A DNA stretch of 64,000 bases from positions 349,821 to 413,820 of the forward strand of contig VXAA01003985.1 of the NCBI GenBank assembly GCA_013399115.1, given 5' to 3'. Below are positions 37,621 through 51,300 of this stretch, piece after piece. How positions within the stretch are numbered: position 1 is the stretch's first letter; each line of letters opens with the position of its first letter. The translations under genes were made by a program, and so were the position numbers. Below the pieces are notes generated by a model. It saw nothing but the letters and a program-made list of their open reading frames with translations, searched no databases and was not told where the DNA came from. This DNA is from Anseranas semipalmata. Taxonomy: Eukaryota; Chordata; Aves; Anseriformes; Anseranatidae.

Positions 37621-40326
37621 AACTTTAAAAAGCCTTTCTTCCTCCGCTGCTACAGCCCTTTTTCCTGTGAGGAGAGGAAAAGACTTCACATCTCTGAGGA
37701 CTTAATGTGTGAACACAGAAGTTTACAAATAGAGTTTCACAGTCTCAGAACATGTAATACAACCTGTAAATTTCAGCATCCTTTCTATCAGTCAGTAGTG
37801 TCAGCTGGCTCACTAACTGGAGACATTTACCCACTCCTTGTCCTCTCTATTCCTAAACTACTGACTGACCATTTTCTCTACAAATGCATTAAACGAAGAT
37901 ATTTGCCCATACCTGGGAAGATTTTTGCCACTCTGTGTTCAGCCCAGAACTTAGTCCCAAATTTGACTTGTCACTATTGTTTAATATGCATCAATGAATA
38001 TGAAAGATCATTTATAGGTGTGAGGAGTTCTAGATCACATTAGAAAGCTCATGGATGTAACATATTTATTCCCGTGATTTTATTTGCCACAGCACACTAC
38101 TAATCCAAAGTTACCTAAGCTCAGACATCAGTGTTACCCAAGCTCACATACTAACATTCCACTTTCTATCCACGAATGCAACCAGTCTGTATGGTAAATT
38201 ACACGTTGATTGGTCAGTGTACATGCCAAGAAGGGGCCATAGTAAGATACAAATTACCCTTTGCTCTAATTTGTACTCATGCTGTCAAACAGCATTTTGC
38301 TGCACTACATAGACTGTATTGGTTTTAACTCACTCATTCAGTAACCAACTCATTCAGCAACATTGAGCACGATGCAGGAAGATTAATGTGTTAATATTTC
38401 ATGAAAATGTAGCTAATTAGTAATTTATTGCTCTTGGGGCTTTTTTTCACCTCTGTGCCAGGCGGTAAGCAATGCTTGCTGGGAACCCTGCTCACTGCCA
38501 TGCAACAGTGTGATACTGGACACTGGGACAGTTTTGATGTGAGCAAGGTAGCTGGACCAAGCTCTGATGGGAATATCCTCTAATGACAGGTGTCAGTATA
38601 TACATATGGACTACAGATGCATGTAACATTTAAGCAGCATAAAGGGGATGAGCTACATAAAACTAGCACTCCTTTTCTTATATACAACTGGCTACATTAT
38701 TATCCACTAAATTGCTCCCTGATGCTTGCCTGTCATAGGATAAAGCCAAAAAAGCCTCAAACTGGGGTTACAGAACTCACTTGTCACTGCAACCCTGGCA
38801 GAAATTACTGACAATGCATGTCAAGGATGCTGAGCAGAAATGACAACCCTTTCCTTAGCTGCATTGGAACACAGCTCAGCCACTTCACCAAACAGTAACT
38901 GAGCACACCTGCTTCAGTAAGGAGCAGCTAAGACCTGCAGGCTAGACCCATAAACCAGGAGTACCCAAGAGTTTTCCAGGACTCTCTGTTGCTAAGTGGT
39001 AACACAGTCCCTTACACAGACCACTGAATTCACTTAAGCATGTGACGCTTCTCTGAAACAAACAGATGACTTAGCAATCCTCTAGTTTTCTTTATAAGAT
39101 GCTTTCACTTGCTTATGCAGACACTGCAAATCAGAGATCTTCATTAGAGTCATTACAAACAACACTTTCAGCCTAATCCCATTAACGAGCTCTGCATTCA
39201 CACAAAGGATTGTCGAAACCTGTATTTTATCAGGAAGAGCTTTAAAAAAAAAAGCATTTCTGTGTTTGTGTGAACGCATGTTTGTATGCAAAAGTAGTAC
39301 TAGGAAATACTCTCAGGCACTGAAATATACATATCCAGTATGCCTGAATTAATGTTATAGAGGTTTTGTGTACATGCCAGAAATGATACAAGCAAGAAAG
39401 ATGACTAATATGTTGTATTTGATTAGTATTGGCATAAAAACATCACATTACCATTTGTTTCCTTTATGAAACTCAGGACTTAAATGGAAGCTTTCTAACT
39501 CAATATATGTACACACAAGGAAAGTAAATATTCAACTTAGCGCAAAAACAATAAAGTTATAATAACAACGATATGAAAATCATTTTTGCTTTGAAATATA
39601 ATGTGGAGTAAGAATACTTACGAGGAAAAGTATTCCAAAAAAAGGAAAACACGCTGTCTGATGAAAAGCATGGTTTTAATCTCATCTGTTTATGCAAAAT
39701 GCTTTAAAAAGTTATATTTGGAAGAAATATATTGAAAATGTTATTCTATTTAGGTCCCATCCCATCCCCTCCCCCCCACACCATTATGACATTTGGATAT
39801 GTATTAGATGATTGTAAGCACCACCAATATCTCTTACACAATTTTTTATTAAATTCAACATAGAATATTAAGTGCAATATAGAATAAACACATTGAACAA
39901 TCCATTGGTATGTCCCATTTCATTTATATTACAGGGTTTGTTTTCTGCCTCATACTTGAGGCACAAAATTGCTTCCTTGTGCTATAAAGCATATATCCTT
40001 CAGGGACTGCAACACATACTAGTAAAGAGGAAAGCCTCAGAAGGAAATATGACCAAGTTCAACAACCCAAAGAAATACTTGCTCAAATGAGTTTACACCC
40101 TTTTTCTTCCTCTCCACCCTATTTTTAAGAAGGCAGATGAGCAGACTTGTGAAGGCCTTTCCTCCAACTTTGTTCTGAAAAGTGACCTCAAATAGCATAT
40201 TAATATTCATAGCTGTGACATTCAGCATTCAATAGATTCTGTCCCTACTTCCTCTTCAAAAGAGAGACATAGGTCCTTGTTATCCTGTATAACACCTTGA
40301 AACCACGATAACCTCGCTTCATTCAT

Positions 40327-40369
40327 GTGTCAGCACTTCACGTGACCGCTGAAGTTTGTTTGCTGACAC
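40327..40369. other. Interrupted hairpin around a palindromic E-box
   Basis: Left arm GTGTCAGCA (40327-40335) pairs perfectly with right arm TGCTGACAC (40361-40369). Inside, CTTCA (40336-40340) pairs with TGAAG (40350-40354), leaving a one-sided six-base bulge (tttgtt). The loop region overlaps the perfect palindrome TCACGTGA (40338-40345), a consensus E-box of the kind bound by USF, MITF and TFE-type bHLH-zip factors. Two CpG dinucleotides within this span are notable in CpG-poor surroundings. Regulatory function is inference only. Confidence 0.5.
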
Positions 40370-43300
40370 GTCTCTTCTATGCACTGGGCAGCCTGTCAAC
40401 CTGAATGCTCACCTTTCCAAACACTGCAAAAACTTGCTCACCACATTAAGAAAAAGCTGGCACTTGGCACATTCACAGTTATCCAGATGAAAGAGAAGCG
40501 CTTCCCCCAGCATGTTGCTATACTTCCTTGACCTGCAGTTTGGAAATGTTGTGCATCCTTGCACACTATTTTAAAGTGTTTCCTCCTTCCTGCCTTGGAG
40601 TAATTCAGTTTTTCTTGCATGAAGTATTTTTTTTCCATGTAAGTCTGGCCCTATCAAGACTGCTCAAGAAATTCAGTGGAAAGTTCCCACAAGAAACTGT
40701 GGGATTTTCGCTGCATATTTTACATCTCTACTTCGCTGTTGATGAGAATTATCACGGGAAGGGGGGGGCTTATATTTTTAGCCAATTAGCTTCTGACAGA
40801 TAATGCTGTAGGAAGTCAGTTTGCAGTTCTGAAGCATAGCAAAGAAAGTGCTTTTGACATCAGCACCCCTGGAGTGGGTCCCAAAGCAAAATTAATTTTT
40901 AAGTATTATCAAATCAGATGCTGATGCAGAACACAGAGCATGCCAGACATGGTATTATTATTTTAATCAAACTACTCTCCAGACAAAAAGCCTGGATAGT
41001 AAACTAGCTTTGTAGTTTAGAAATTTGAATTAAAAAAAAAAAAAAAAACAAACAAGGAAATAATACTTCTTGCTACTCAACGTCTTTTAAATTCCTTTCA
41101 TTTTTGCTCACCAATACATAGAGGGCCCAGAATAAACAAATTCATTTTACAGGTTGAATGTTTTCTCTTGGTGAAACTGAGAAATTACTGGGAGCACTTG
41201 CAGCGTTAACCTATATTACTTGTTTAAATAACACACCCTAAAAATAAGTAATACAGAGGATGCTTTTCTACATAGATTTATTCTAAAATATCACCCTCAT
41301 AAGAATATGGGGATGCAGCAGGGAAGAACAGCAAAATCTCAAGCATTTCAAAGTATCAAAGAGTACTTAATTTACAGAATGGCTGAAAATAATAATAAAA
41401 AAAAAGTCATTCAAGATAACAGAAGATTTTGGCTTGGACTTTACACTGAATTGACATCAAAGTAAAGGAAGGTTAACAGATGACTTCTATACATGATCAC
41501 AGATTCAGTACATGCAGGCCTCATGCACACTAACCAAAAAGGAAAAGACAAACAAAGTCATGCAAAACACGATTACTACCCAAGATTAATTTTAGTTACT
41601 CAGTATATTGGGCTTATGATACATAAATCAGTTCATATCTATCTTAATGAGAGTTTCACCTATTGGGATGAAAAATGAATGAGATTATTTTCTCTATGAT
41701 GAGAAGCAGTATTTTCATTAGAAACTTGCTGCTTTAGGTTTTCTGATTACATAAACACTTTGATCAAGTTCCTTCAGGTTAAATCCCACCTGCAGTCTAA
41801 GCTTTCTCATTGAGCATCATCATGTTATCTGAACGGTAATGTCTGGTTAACCTCTCAATGCTTTTTACTCTTCTGTACAAAGCAAAGCCAAAACAAGATA
41901 AAGGTGTGCATACACCATTAAAAGAGGTCCAAGGAACACAGGCATAGAAGTCATCTGCTAGTTCAGCTAATCCATTTTCAACTTTCTCAGGCCTCTCCCT
42001 TCCTTTTAGGTTTAATCAGTAAACTACTTTTAGCTATAATACCATTCCCACAAAACAGAAATCTTAAAAACTTTGAGCACCTATGACAAAAGTATTTGTA
42101 TACCACAACATCATACCTGAAAACAAGATTTTCCAGAGCTCTCGGTTTGTTTGCTAACATAGGAAAACAGCTTCACTCAACTCTTACTCCTAACCCTGTC
42201 TGGCAGAAATACATAGCTTACCTGCAGCATACAGCTGAGCATGTGCTCAGACTTAAATCCTTAATTAGAAGCCCAATCACTGTCAGGGAAGGGTGTTGGC
42301 TTCAGGGTGAGTCACACAATTAGTAAGGTCTGGAAACAAGTGTTTTGCTAGCTTGAGTGCACAAGGCTTTTTAGATCTCTTTTTTATTTTTAATAATGTG
42401 AAAGAGTGCAACAGATGAGGCAGTCAGTATTACAGCTCTGTATTTATAGCCATCTCAGTTTATTATGCTGTAAATAATACCAATGCAGAAATAGTCAATG
42501 GTTTATTTGAATTGAGCTGCACTTCTCAGTGAGATAATACATCACAAAAATATCATCCCTACTTCATGCATCTTGACTCTTAAGGGAGAAGCTATTCTCA
42601 GGGAGAAGTCAGAAGTATTTCCTTAGAGGCTTATCCTCAAGGCATAGTCACGAGCCTTGGTGAATACATTTAACACCACAACTACAGATGTTGTAATTGT
42701 TAAATAAGGCACAGACATAAACCACTATTCTATGGGGCTGTCAATGCTCCATCTCACGTCTTGACTTAACACTAATAGTGTTCTTTTGCGGCCTTCATAC
42801 TGTCCTGCACTTGGGAGGAATCATCCACTTACCTTTCCAGAAGCTAAGATATATAGATTAAACACCGAGGAAAATAGATTAAACTCTGCTTTCACACTAG
42901 ATTTGCTCACTACCTACCTAGTTAAAGTGCCTTCATGGACACTTAGAAAATTGGAATTGAATATTCTTGAAAGTCAACTGGATGGTTTGATTGTGATATT
43001 ATTTGGAAAGCAGTTTATTTCTGTCCAATAGCAGGTTGTAGAACCAACCACCCCATAATTCCAATCATAATTCTGGTCAAAACAAAGCAATAGAGAAAGA
43101 ATGTGAAATAAAAATTCAAGCCACACTTCAGCATACTCTACTAGAAAAATCACTAAATACATTTTATGAGTGCTTATGAAGAAAATAAAATACCCTGGGG
43201 TGGGACAGGAGAGAAAGGCAAAGGCTTAGTCAAGAATATACATTGCTTCTTATATACACAGCAAACTTAAACAGGCTGCTACATCAGCTTCTGCAAATTC

Positions 43301-43441
43301 CATGGATTTTATATGCTTTCTATTACTACAGAAAATGAAAGCACCAAAGAATACATGGTGCTAAAGTTCATACAGGCTACAGATAAAACATTTTGCCTCA
43401 ACAATTACAGCACTAACTGGTGGCTATCAGATCTCCTGCTG

Positions 43442-43597
43442 TGTGGAGTCTCCTTCTCTGGAGACATTCAAAACCCCCCTGGATGCGTTCCTGTGTGACC
43501 TGATCTAGGTGTTCCTGCTCCGGCAGGGGGATTGGACTAGATGATCTTCCAAGGTCCCTTCCAATCCCTAACGTTCTGTGATTCTGTGATTCTGTGA
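43442..43597 (+). mobile_element. CR1 LINE 3'-end copy with intact octamer tail
   Basis: This copy reads cleanly through 'tgtggagtctccttctctgg', 'agacattcaaaacccccctg', 'gatgcgttcctgtgtgacct', 'gatctaggtgttcctgctcc', 'gcagggggattggactagat' and 'aaggtcccttccaatcccta', then ends in three tandem TTCTGTGA octamers (43574-43597). The close fit to the usual CR1 consensus and the intact tail suggest it is the youngest CR1 in the window. It is truncated at the 5' side and encodes nothing complete. Confidence 0.95.
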
Positions 43598-44889
43598 AAA
43601 CAGTCACAAGAATAATGTTCAAGTACATAGATTACATCCCTAATATGCATTTAGATTATTAAAACATTTAAATAATCTCCCCTTCCTTTAATCCAGCCAA
43701 AATTCTACGGAAAAGCCCTGCCACCTGCGTGGATAGCACTCATTTATAAAAAGTGTGGGTGAATGAATGACAGATTTAGTTTATCAGTTATCTGACCAAA
43801 GCAAATCTCTGCACCACCTGGTCTGTCTTCAGTACTGGGCACTAGAAAGCTCAAAAGCATGATAACAGAATGTAGTTCTTGCACAACAAACATGGCTGAA
43901 GTCCACTGATGTTGAAATTTGCAGTGCCATTTTCAGTATTAAAGTATTTTGTGGTAAAAGGTCTTCTATCTCCAACAGTTTTGAGATGGAAAGTCTCACT
44001 TCCATTACATGCTTTGAAAAAAATGAAGTATTAATAGTTCCACTAAATTATATTAAAACATAAATACAGTGAATGTAGACATTAAAAAAAATGGGTATAA
44101 GAAAGTTTTTACTTGTGATTTTCAACTTTTTGAATTTTAAATTAAAAGGCTGTATTTGTTTCATTAAAACACACATTTTCATTTTGCAGCGTATATTATA
44201 TGGCAAATGTCTATACACTCCCCTTAAGTCCTTTCCTTCTTTGCCAATTCCATTAAACTGTTCAAGGAAATATGCAATATAAGCGAGATATATTTTCATC
44301 TTGCCAGGCACAGCCCTTGCTCACAGGTATAGATGTGTAGGTTGAAAGGAAGAAACAGGATTGTCTCAGCACTCTTCTTATCTCATGCAGCCAGAGCTAC
44401 AGTTAAGATGATTTTGGAAGTATTTTTGCTCAAAAAAAAAAAAAAAAAAAAGATTAGAGGCTGAAATCGACTTCATGGATTACTGTGGGTTTCATTTTTT
44501 TTCTCTTTACTGAGCTGTTCTGGAAAATGCAACAATATAACATGCCTCAGGTTTGCATATCATGATGAGCTATGCAAGAGGTTTTCTTTAAATAGTTCTT
44601 TCTTCAAGGGGACAAAAACAAGGTTGTGTAATGCTTGGGCACCTGTTTCCTCTGTCACAGTCAACAACTGCAGGTGTCAGTGTGGCACTGGCAATATCAG
44701 CTGCTGGTTTCTCTATGAGGAGGCACAAAGGAGGTAAAACAGAATAGGCCAGACAAAAGCTGGCTAAAGCTTTAATTCAACCTTTATGTGCCTCTAGTGA
44801 CCAAATAAGTTCTCAAAAAACATGTAAGTACTTGGAGCATAGGAGTAGTCTGGATGCAAGAGATGCTACCAGTGTTAAGCTACCAGCTA
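43598..44889. other. Unique AT-rich DNA between two CR1 copies
   Basis: No gene or repeat is recognised, apart from a run of 20 A at 44432-44451. Confidence 0.6.
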
Positions 44890-45382
44890 TATTAGCAGAG
44901 CGTAGCATGCCAGTCAAGATAAATGATTCTTCCCCTCTGTTCATCACTTGTGAGAACAGGTCTGAAGTGCCATGACATGAAATGAATTGACAGTCTGGAA
45001 CAGCTCCAGTGGAGAGACACCAAAATGATTTGGGGGCTGGAGCACATGACACAAAAGGAGATGCTGAGAGAATTGGAATTGTTCAGCCTTGAGAAGACAA
45101 AGCTGAGAAGAGACTGCTGCCTACATCTATATGTTGGGATTATACAGAGAAGATGGAGCCAGATTCTCCTTGAAGGTGCATGGTGGTAGGACAAAGGGCA
45201 ATGGGCATACCTTGAAACACATGTTAAGTTTCCCAGAGAGGTTATGGAATCTCTGTCTCTGGAGATACTCAAAAGCAGACAACACAGCCCTGAGCATCGT
45301 GATCTGATGAGACCTGCTTCAAGCACTTTGTTGGACTACATGACCTCCAGAGGTTCCTTCCTACCTAAATTATGATTCTGTG
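44890..45382 (+). mobile_element. CR1 LINE, longest copy in the window (about 0.5 kb), plus orientation
   Basis: The copy can be followed from about 44890 (clearly from 'tgattcttcccctctgttca') through 'gagaacaggtctgaag', 'tccagtggagagacaccaaa', 'atgatttgggggctggagca', 'ttgttcagccttgagaagac', 'gatggagccagattctcctt', 'acaaagggcaatgggc', 'tctggagatactcaaaag' and 'gactacatgacctccagagg' to 'tatgattctgtg'. These segments appear in the order expected for the 3' part of CR1, including the end of its reverse-transcriptase ORF region and the 3' UTR. Many substitutions and indels break all reading frames, so this is an old dead copy. The 144-codon minus-strand frame at 44892-45326 is antisense to it and not a gene. 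Confidence 0.93.
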
Positions 45383-48300
45383 CAGCTTACTACCAAAAAG
45401 CATAGACACATCAATGGGAATGGTGAAGCAAATCACTATCTAGTAAAAGGAAATCCAAGAGAAAGCAAAGATGTTTGATTGGTAATGTGGAAAATACAGA
45501 CACATTACCCAAGATGATGTAGGACAACATAAAGGGAAACTGAGAGGAAGAATGACAGTTACCACCAAAACAAGCACAGTATTAACTAACTGTTCAAAGA
45601 CAGCACTTCTCAAATAGAAGTGCAATTAACACTGTTTCACTGTCCAAAATGGAGAAAAGAACATAGCCATTGGCAGCAGAAGAACATGGCTCAAAACTAA
45701 CAGAGCTTTTCTAGAACATTTGAATGTAGCTTCTGCTCAGCATGCAGAGTTCCCTGCTATTACAGTTCTGTGATGTTGCTGAGATAAGAAGGTTTATTCT
45801 TTGTAACCATTCTCTGACCAAGCAATATTATGTTTGACATTTTTCTGTTACATGTGTTTTATATTCATTAGCATTGTTCCTTTAAACTTATGTTTTTTCC
45901 GTAAAATAATTCACAGTTTTGAATCTGGGGATAAGATAGGACATTTTAAAATTCTGATCTTTCAATATATTTGACACACTCATTTTTAGATTTTCTTCTT
46001 TCTTCTTTGCTTCATTTGTCATAGAGCACAAAGGAAGGAGCACTGTGTAGGGGTACTTGCTTTACTTTCATGTTCTCTTTGCACATTTTTTTTTTTGCCA
46101 ATCTATACCGTAACAAAAGTAGTTAACAGGTAAAAAAAAAAAAAAACAGCGAGGAAGAAGAAAGAATTAACAACAATAGAAAAAGATACCTTTCTAAAGC
46201 ATTTTTCATCTGAATATAATTTCAAAATGCTGTTTTTAAAAATATCATGGTTTTTAACATTTTCCTCAACCATTTCTAATTCGGCTTCCTAAGCCAAAAG
46301 CTTTTGCTGTCATACCGTGAGTTTGTCTCTTTATCCCTTCTGCACAGTATGTTTTGCATCTATTAGCCAATTTCAGCCATATTTGAAAAAAGCATTTAGG
46401 TGATCAGTTCCTACAGCAGGTCTGCACGACATATGGCTCCAAAGCCACATGAAGCTATAGGTCCTTGGCCTCTGAGAAACTGTGATGCAGTGCATTCTGC
46501 TGAGCAGCCAGTCAATGGGCAGCAGCCAGATTGCCAGTCAGCACACTCACAGAAAGCAGTGAAGGTCCACCTTCTATTTATTGCCTGCCAGCAATAAAAT
46601 AATAATAATAATAAAACTAAGTTAAAAAAAAAAAAAAAAAGAGCTGGGGCACAAGATCTTGGACTGGCCTCTAGTTTGGAAGTGAAATTTTGCTTTCTCA
46701 ACTGCCACTTATCAGCCTAAGTACTCAAAATATATGCAAGTTGAATGGCTGTGGTTTAGCCACTTTGTATGAACAGAAATCATTACCTAGGAGGCTGTCT
46801 CCGAAACTCTGGGAAGAAAATTTACAAAAAAATCCATTCATAACTGGAATATCTGCTGTCTATACATAATATGTCGTATGCAGTCTTATCATTCATTAAG
46901 TTATGTAGCTTGAATCTTCACATTCCCTAGACATATCAAACTGTGCTTATATTATGCAGCAGCACTGCAAATCTTCTTCCTTTACAATTTACTGTAGGGC
47001 TTTAACAGTGTTATCAGAAAATTTAAGTCTGCCTGGATTTCAGTTAGACCATATCTACTTCTGCAAATGTTATTACTAGGATGTGTAAGATTATACAATC
47101 AAGCCCATTATAATTACATTGGAGAATAATAGCACTCTGCAATTTCAATGCCAATAGCATTTCAAAAGCATCCATAATAAATTTCTAGACGTAATCCAAC
47201 TGATTTCCTGTCTTTGAAATCGGATTTTCTTCTTTTCTGAAGGTGAAAAACCTATTTCCATTTCCAAAGTTCAAAACTGCAATTTTAATGTAATTTGTTT
47301 TGTTAGTATAATTAAATCAATAACTATCTTTCAATAAATGCATTAACAATACAAAATGAGAGATTCATTAACATTTTAATCCCCAATTATGTTATTCCAG
47401 CCACCAAATTTCTTCCCCTTCTAAGGCATCTACGAGGAAAACATATTCAATTGCATTTTAAAATGCCTTGAGGGCAGGCATAAGTACTAGGGATCCTATT
47501 GACAAAAGTGAAACCTTTCTGTATAGCCATTTATTTTGAGATCCTGTTTATTAATTGACTCCACTAGCATTACCGCATTAATTACTTGTTAATTCTAGTC
47601 TTCTTTTGATGCTCTCCCCACTCCCTGTTCTTCTGAATTCTGGTCATCATGGGCCAACCATTTGCCCACGTGAGGAGGCCTCCATAAGGAGGATCAGGAA
47701 AGAAAACCTTCAGTCACAAGACTTTCAGACAGTTTCAGAGATATATGTGCTCACTCATCCTGGTGATTTTTTTGTTTCAGTATTAGTGAGCTGAGTATTT
47801 TAACATTGTTTTATAAAAGTTCTGCTTAAAAAAGATTTCCAAGAGGTGTTCTGGTTTTTGCAGCAGCAAGCTTAGTATAGCCTACTAGGACCCTTGAAGT
47901 AGAAATACATATAACTTTTCTGCATAAATAAGTCTGAAAGAATCAACCAGACTTAGCCAAGAGCTTCAAAAAGCAAAAGGCAAGTATGAAGACCTTTGGT
48001 TTTCTGAAGCCTGGGTATGATTCATAACTTGGAAATGGACAGTATAAGCAATATTGGCTACATGGAGAAGTCTTTCTTTTACAGAGAATGCACTGAAAGT
48101 TATGCCAACTATCTCACATAAGTTCAACCTCGGTGTTGATCTAGAAAAACATAATAGGGCTTATTCTATTGAATGCATTGTTCTGCTAGTATTGACTTTT
48201 TAATGAGTTGTCTTATTATTAATAATTAAAAGAAAAGCTTCACTATTTGTAGCTCCTGCTAACACTAAAATCCCTTTTTAATCCATTAAGGTCTATACAG

Positions 48301-51300
48301 AGATCATTTCTACTGACAAATCACTCTGATTCTTATAGCACTTCATACAAAATTTTACATCAATTTTTGATACACTTATATTGGATTGCTTTATGATTTG
48401 TTTTGCAATCTACAAACTGCTGCAATAAGAATTAAAGGGATTATTGGGTCATTGGCATCACAACAGAGCAGTTCCAAGATCTATCAGTGTGCTGATCTCA
48501 AAGTCTCTTTTGCAAAACAACAAGGAAAAAAAATATCAGTTCCCTGTTACATAATATTAGTGAAAATAAAAAATATTTCTCCAGCAATTTCCATGATTTT
48601 AACTGTCCTTCCTTTACAATGATCAGAGAATATTTGGACCTAAAGTCCCATGACAGAAGCTCCAAAGTGCCTTTGGATATCATCCTAGGTTCCTGGCTCT
48701 GAGCTTCTGTGCTGCTTTAAATGGTCCAAAATACTCCAAGGAGCTGAACATGCTAAGAACCTCCTTTTAACGATAAATATTTCTGATAACTTAAAATACT
48801 CAGAAATAAATAGAGATAAGATATTCCAATCTTTTAAAGCTACTTGCAGTATGCCTAGAGTTTTCATTTAGTTAATATAGAAATAAAATGTCTGTGATGA
48901 GTTTTATTCTGAGCCATTTTAATAGTTTGTGCACTTTCACAAATGTTTTGTAATATGCAGACCAAGAATCCTCCCTCTGTCTCCTCTCCCTCTCAGATAT
49001 GTGCCATACAACTACAACATTGCCATTATTTATTATTATCACAATTATCATCTGTATTTTGGTGAGATATAGACTGCAGTCATCAATGAGGTTCTGTGGT
49101 AGTCATTATGCAACCATGGAGGAATATTTTACATAAGCACTAGAACTGGTCAAACTCATAGTAACTGTTATGAAGGAACCTATTCCTGAATTTTTACAGC
49201 TCTTCTGAAAGTCAGGAGAGGGATTGAAACATCAGAGTAACAGAAAGTTTTCATTTTGCCTTGATTCAACGTTTATATGACACACCCCTACATTTCCACA
49301 AAGTTGTATGGGCTCTGTATAATGCTGCTCATCACATGTATTTGTTCTATGGGACAAAACCACAATGTGCTAAAGTTCTTCTGATGTATCCTACAGGTAC
49401 CAAAGAGCAGATGTCAGTGGGATGTGAAAGCTATCCTGCAAGAAATGCTACCATTAGGAAAGAACGATGTATTCTCCATGATACCATGAGATATCACTGG
49501 AACTCTTTAAACACAGACTAATCTCAGAATGACAAAAAAGAATAGTTTCTCAGTAAGTCATAGAGCTATTGGATTATTTTTCTTACAAGAAAACACTTAA
49601 TTCTTTGTTGAAAAATATTTTGAAGGTAGCACAGCTTATGAGTAAAGGTATGCTCTGGGAGTGTGATTTATTTTAATAAATAAAGGGTGGGGTGCTTCTT
49701 TGTATAAATTGCAATGATATCGAGTGCAGGCTGCAACATATTGTCACTTCAAATTACTCTGTTATTCAAATCTGTTTATGGACTTCAGTCTGAGGGCATT
49801 CACACACTAAGCACATTATAATTGTAAGATTTTCTGCAGTATTAATAATTCTCACCGGACCTTACGAATTTTTACAGGAAAGGTAAATGTTTCTCCTAAT
49901 TTGCAACACACGAGTATTGGATTAAAACCATGTCCAGTTCATGTCCATTTACAGCCTAACCCTAGTCACCTTTCTAATTTTTAACAACTACTATAATGGA
50001 TTATGTGTTATATCATATTCCTAACCTCTATTATTTTCAGCTGTAGAGTTGGGCATTGTCACCAGCATTTTACTTTTTCATTCAACTACATGGCTTGAGT
50101 GAGTTTTTTAGTCTGTACCCTTCATTTTACCTCTGAAAGCAAAAGATATAGAAGGGATTTTAGGAAGGGATTAAAGTATTTAGTCTTCCAGAGCGTGCTA
50201 AAGGTTATTTATCACCTTAACTCATGCGAAACTCAAACATCTATAAATCTCTCACCATGTCCCAAAGCACTAATAGTGACAGTAGGCAAAATTAAAAAAC
50301 ACCCAAACTACCACAGAATATTTTATGTCAAACTATATGTTATGTAATGTCAATTTTCTCATCTAACATTTTTTCCATGTTGGTACTAAACTAAAATGGC
50401 ACCAAAATCCAAACAAACCTTTCAGCATAGACCTTGACACACCAGACAGTGCCAGGCCTGTAAAAGCCATTTTATATAAAACTGATACAAAATCATACAT
50501 AGAACATATTGTTATTACAATGCATCTTTGTCTTTTCGAGGCAACATATGAAATTGTTACTACACGGAGAGCAGAATTCTTAGGGAAAATTCAAGTTGTG
50601 GTTTTACTGGTTTGGCAGTGTTTTTACTACATGCCTGTTAGCTTCTCCAAGTTTTTTATTTTATCAGAAATTCATCTTTAGGAGTTACAGTGCAAGTATT
50701 CTTGCAGGAGATATAGTGTAGCACACTGAAATCAAGTACTACACACTGAAAGTAATTTTGTACTTCCAGTGGTGGCTATTCAGCAGAAGTCTTTGCTTAG
50801 CAATGTTACTTCCTCTCCTGCCACAGAATTTATTCTTTTTGTGCATATTCAACACTTGCTACTAGAAGTAGAACTGGTGGAGAAATTCTGAAAAAAATAG
50901 CCTGCTTAGCTAAAATCAGAGCATTTAATAAAACTGGATGATGTTGTAATTTGATTTCAAAAGAAAACTAGAAAATAAAGCTCTGATGATGCTAGCAGAA
51001 AAAAATGTTCCATCTTTTCATCCTTCAAATCATTATCTCAGACAGAATTCAAGCAAAGTCTCCAAAAATGAGTGAAAGGAAAAGATAATGGAAACATCAC
51101 ACAATTTGAGGAAGATTGACCAAAATGAGAAACCATTTTGGAAGCAAACTCTAGGCTGAGGTGAGTTGTGCAAGACTGAAGCATCATACATCACTGTGAC
51201 TTAGCTTTCATTGTTTGAAGGCAGAACCACCTCAGTTTCTGGTAAGTATCTGCACAGAATGCCTTCTCCGTGCCCCAAAGAAAGTGAATTCTCCATTCAG

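Larger units (their letters stand above)
27491..43441. other. Long unique AT-rich noncoding DNA
   Basis: Sixteen kilobases show no recognisable exon, RNA gene or transposable element. Minor content: a GC-richer stretch near 29080-29200, microsatellite at 30200-30243, A-runs at 28298-28314, 32188-32203, 36104-36118 and 41032-41048, a mixed A/C low-complexity tract at 37562-37620, and two palindromic structures listed separately. An open stretch at about 35737-35808 ends at a good donor-like site (gtaagtat), but has no other support. Confidence 0.55.

Noticed and set aside
37498..37689. Glycine/phenylalanine-rich minus-strand frame
   Set aside because: It reads through the A/C low-complexity tract.
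40327..40369. MicroRNA precursor
   Set aside because: The stem is too short and has a one-sided six-base bulge; it does not match any avian microRNA that I know.
44892..45326. 144-codon minus-strand frame
   Set aside because: It is antisense to the long CR1 copy and follows from its composition; no independent evidence of a gene.
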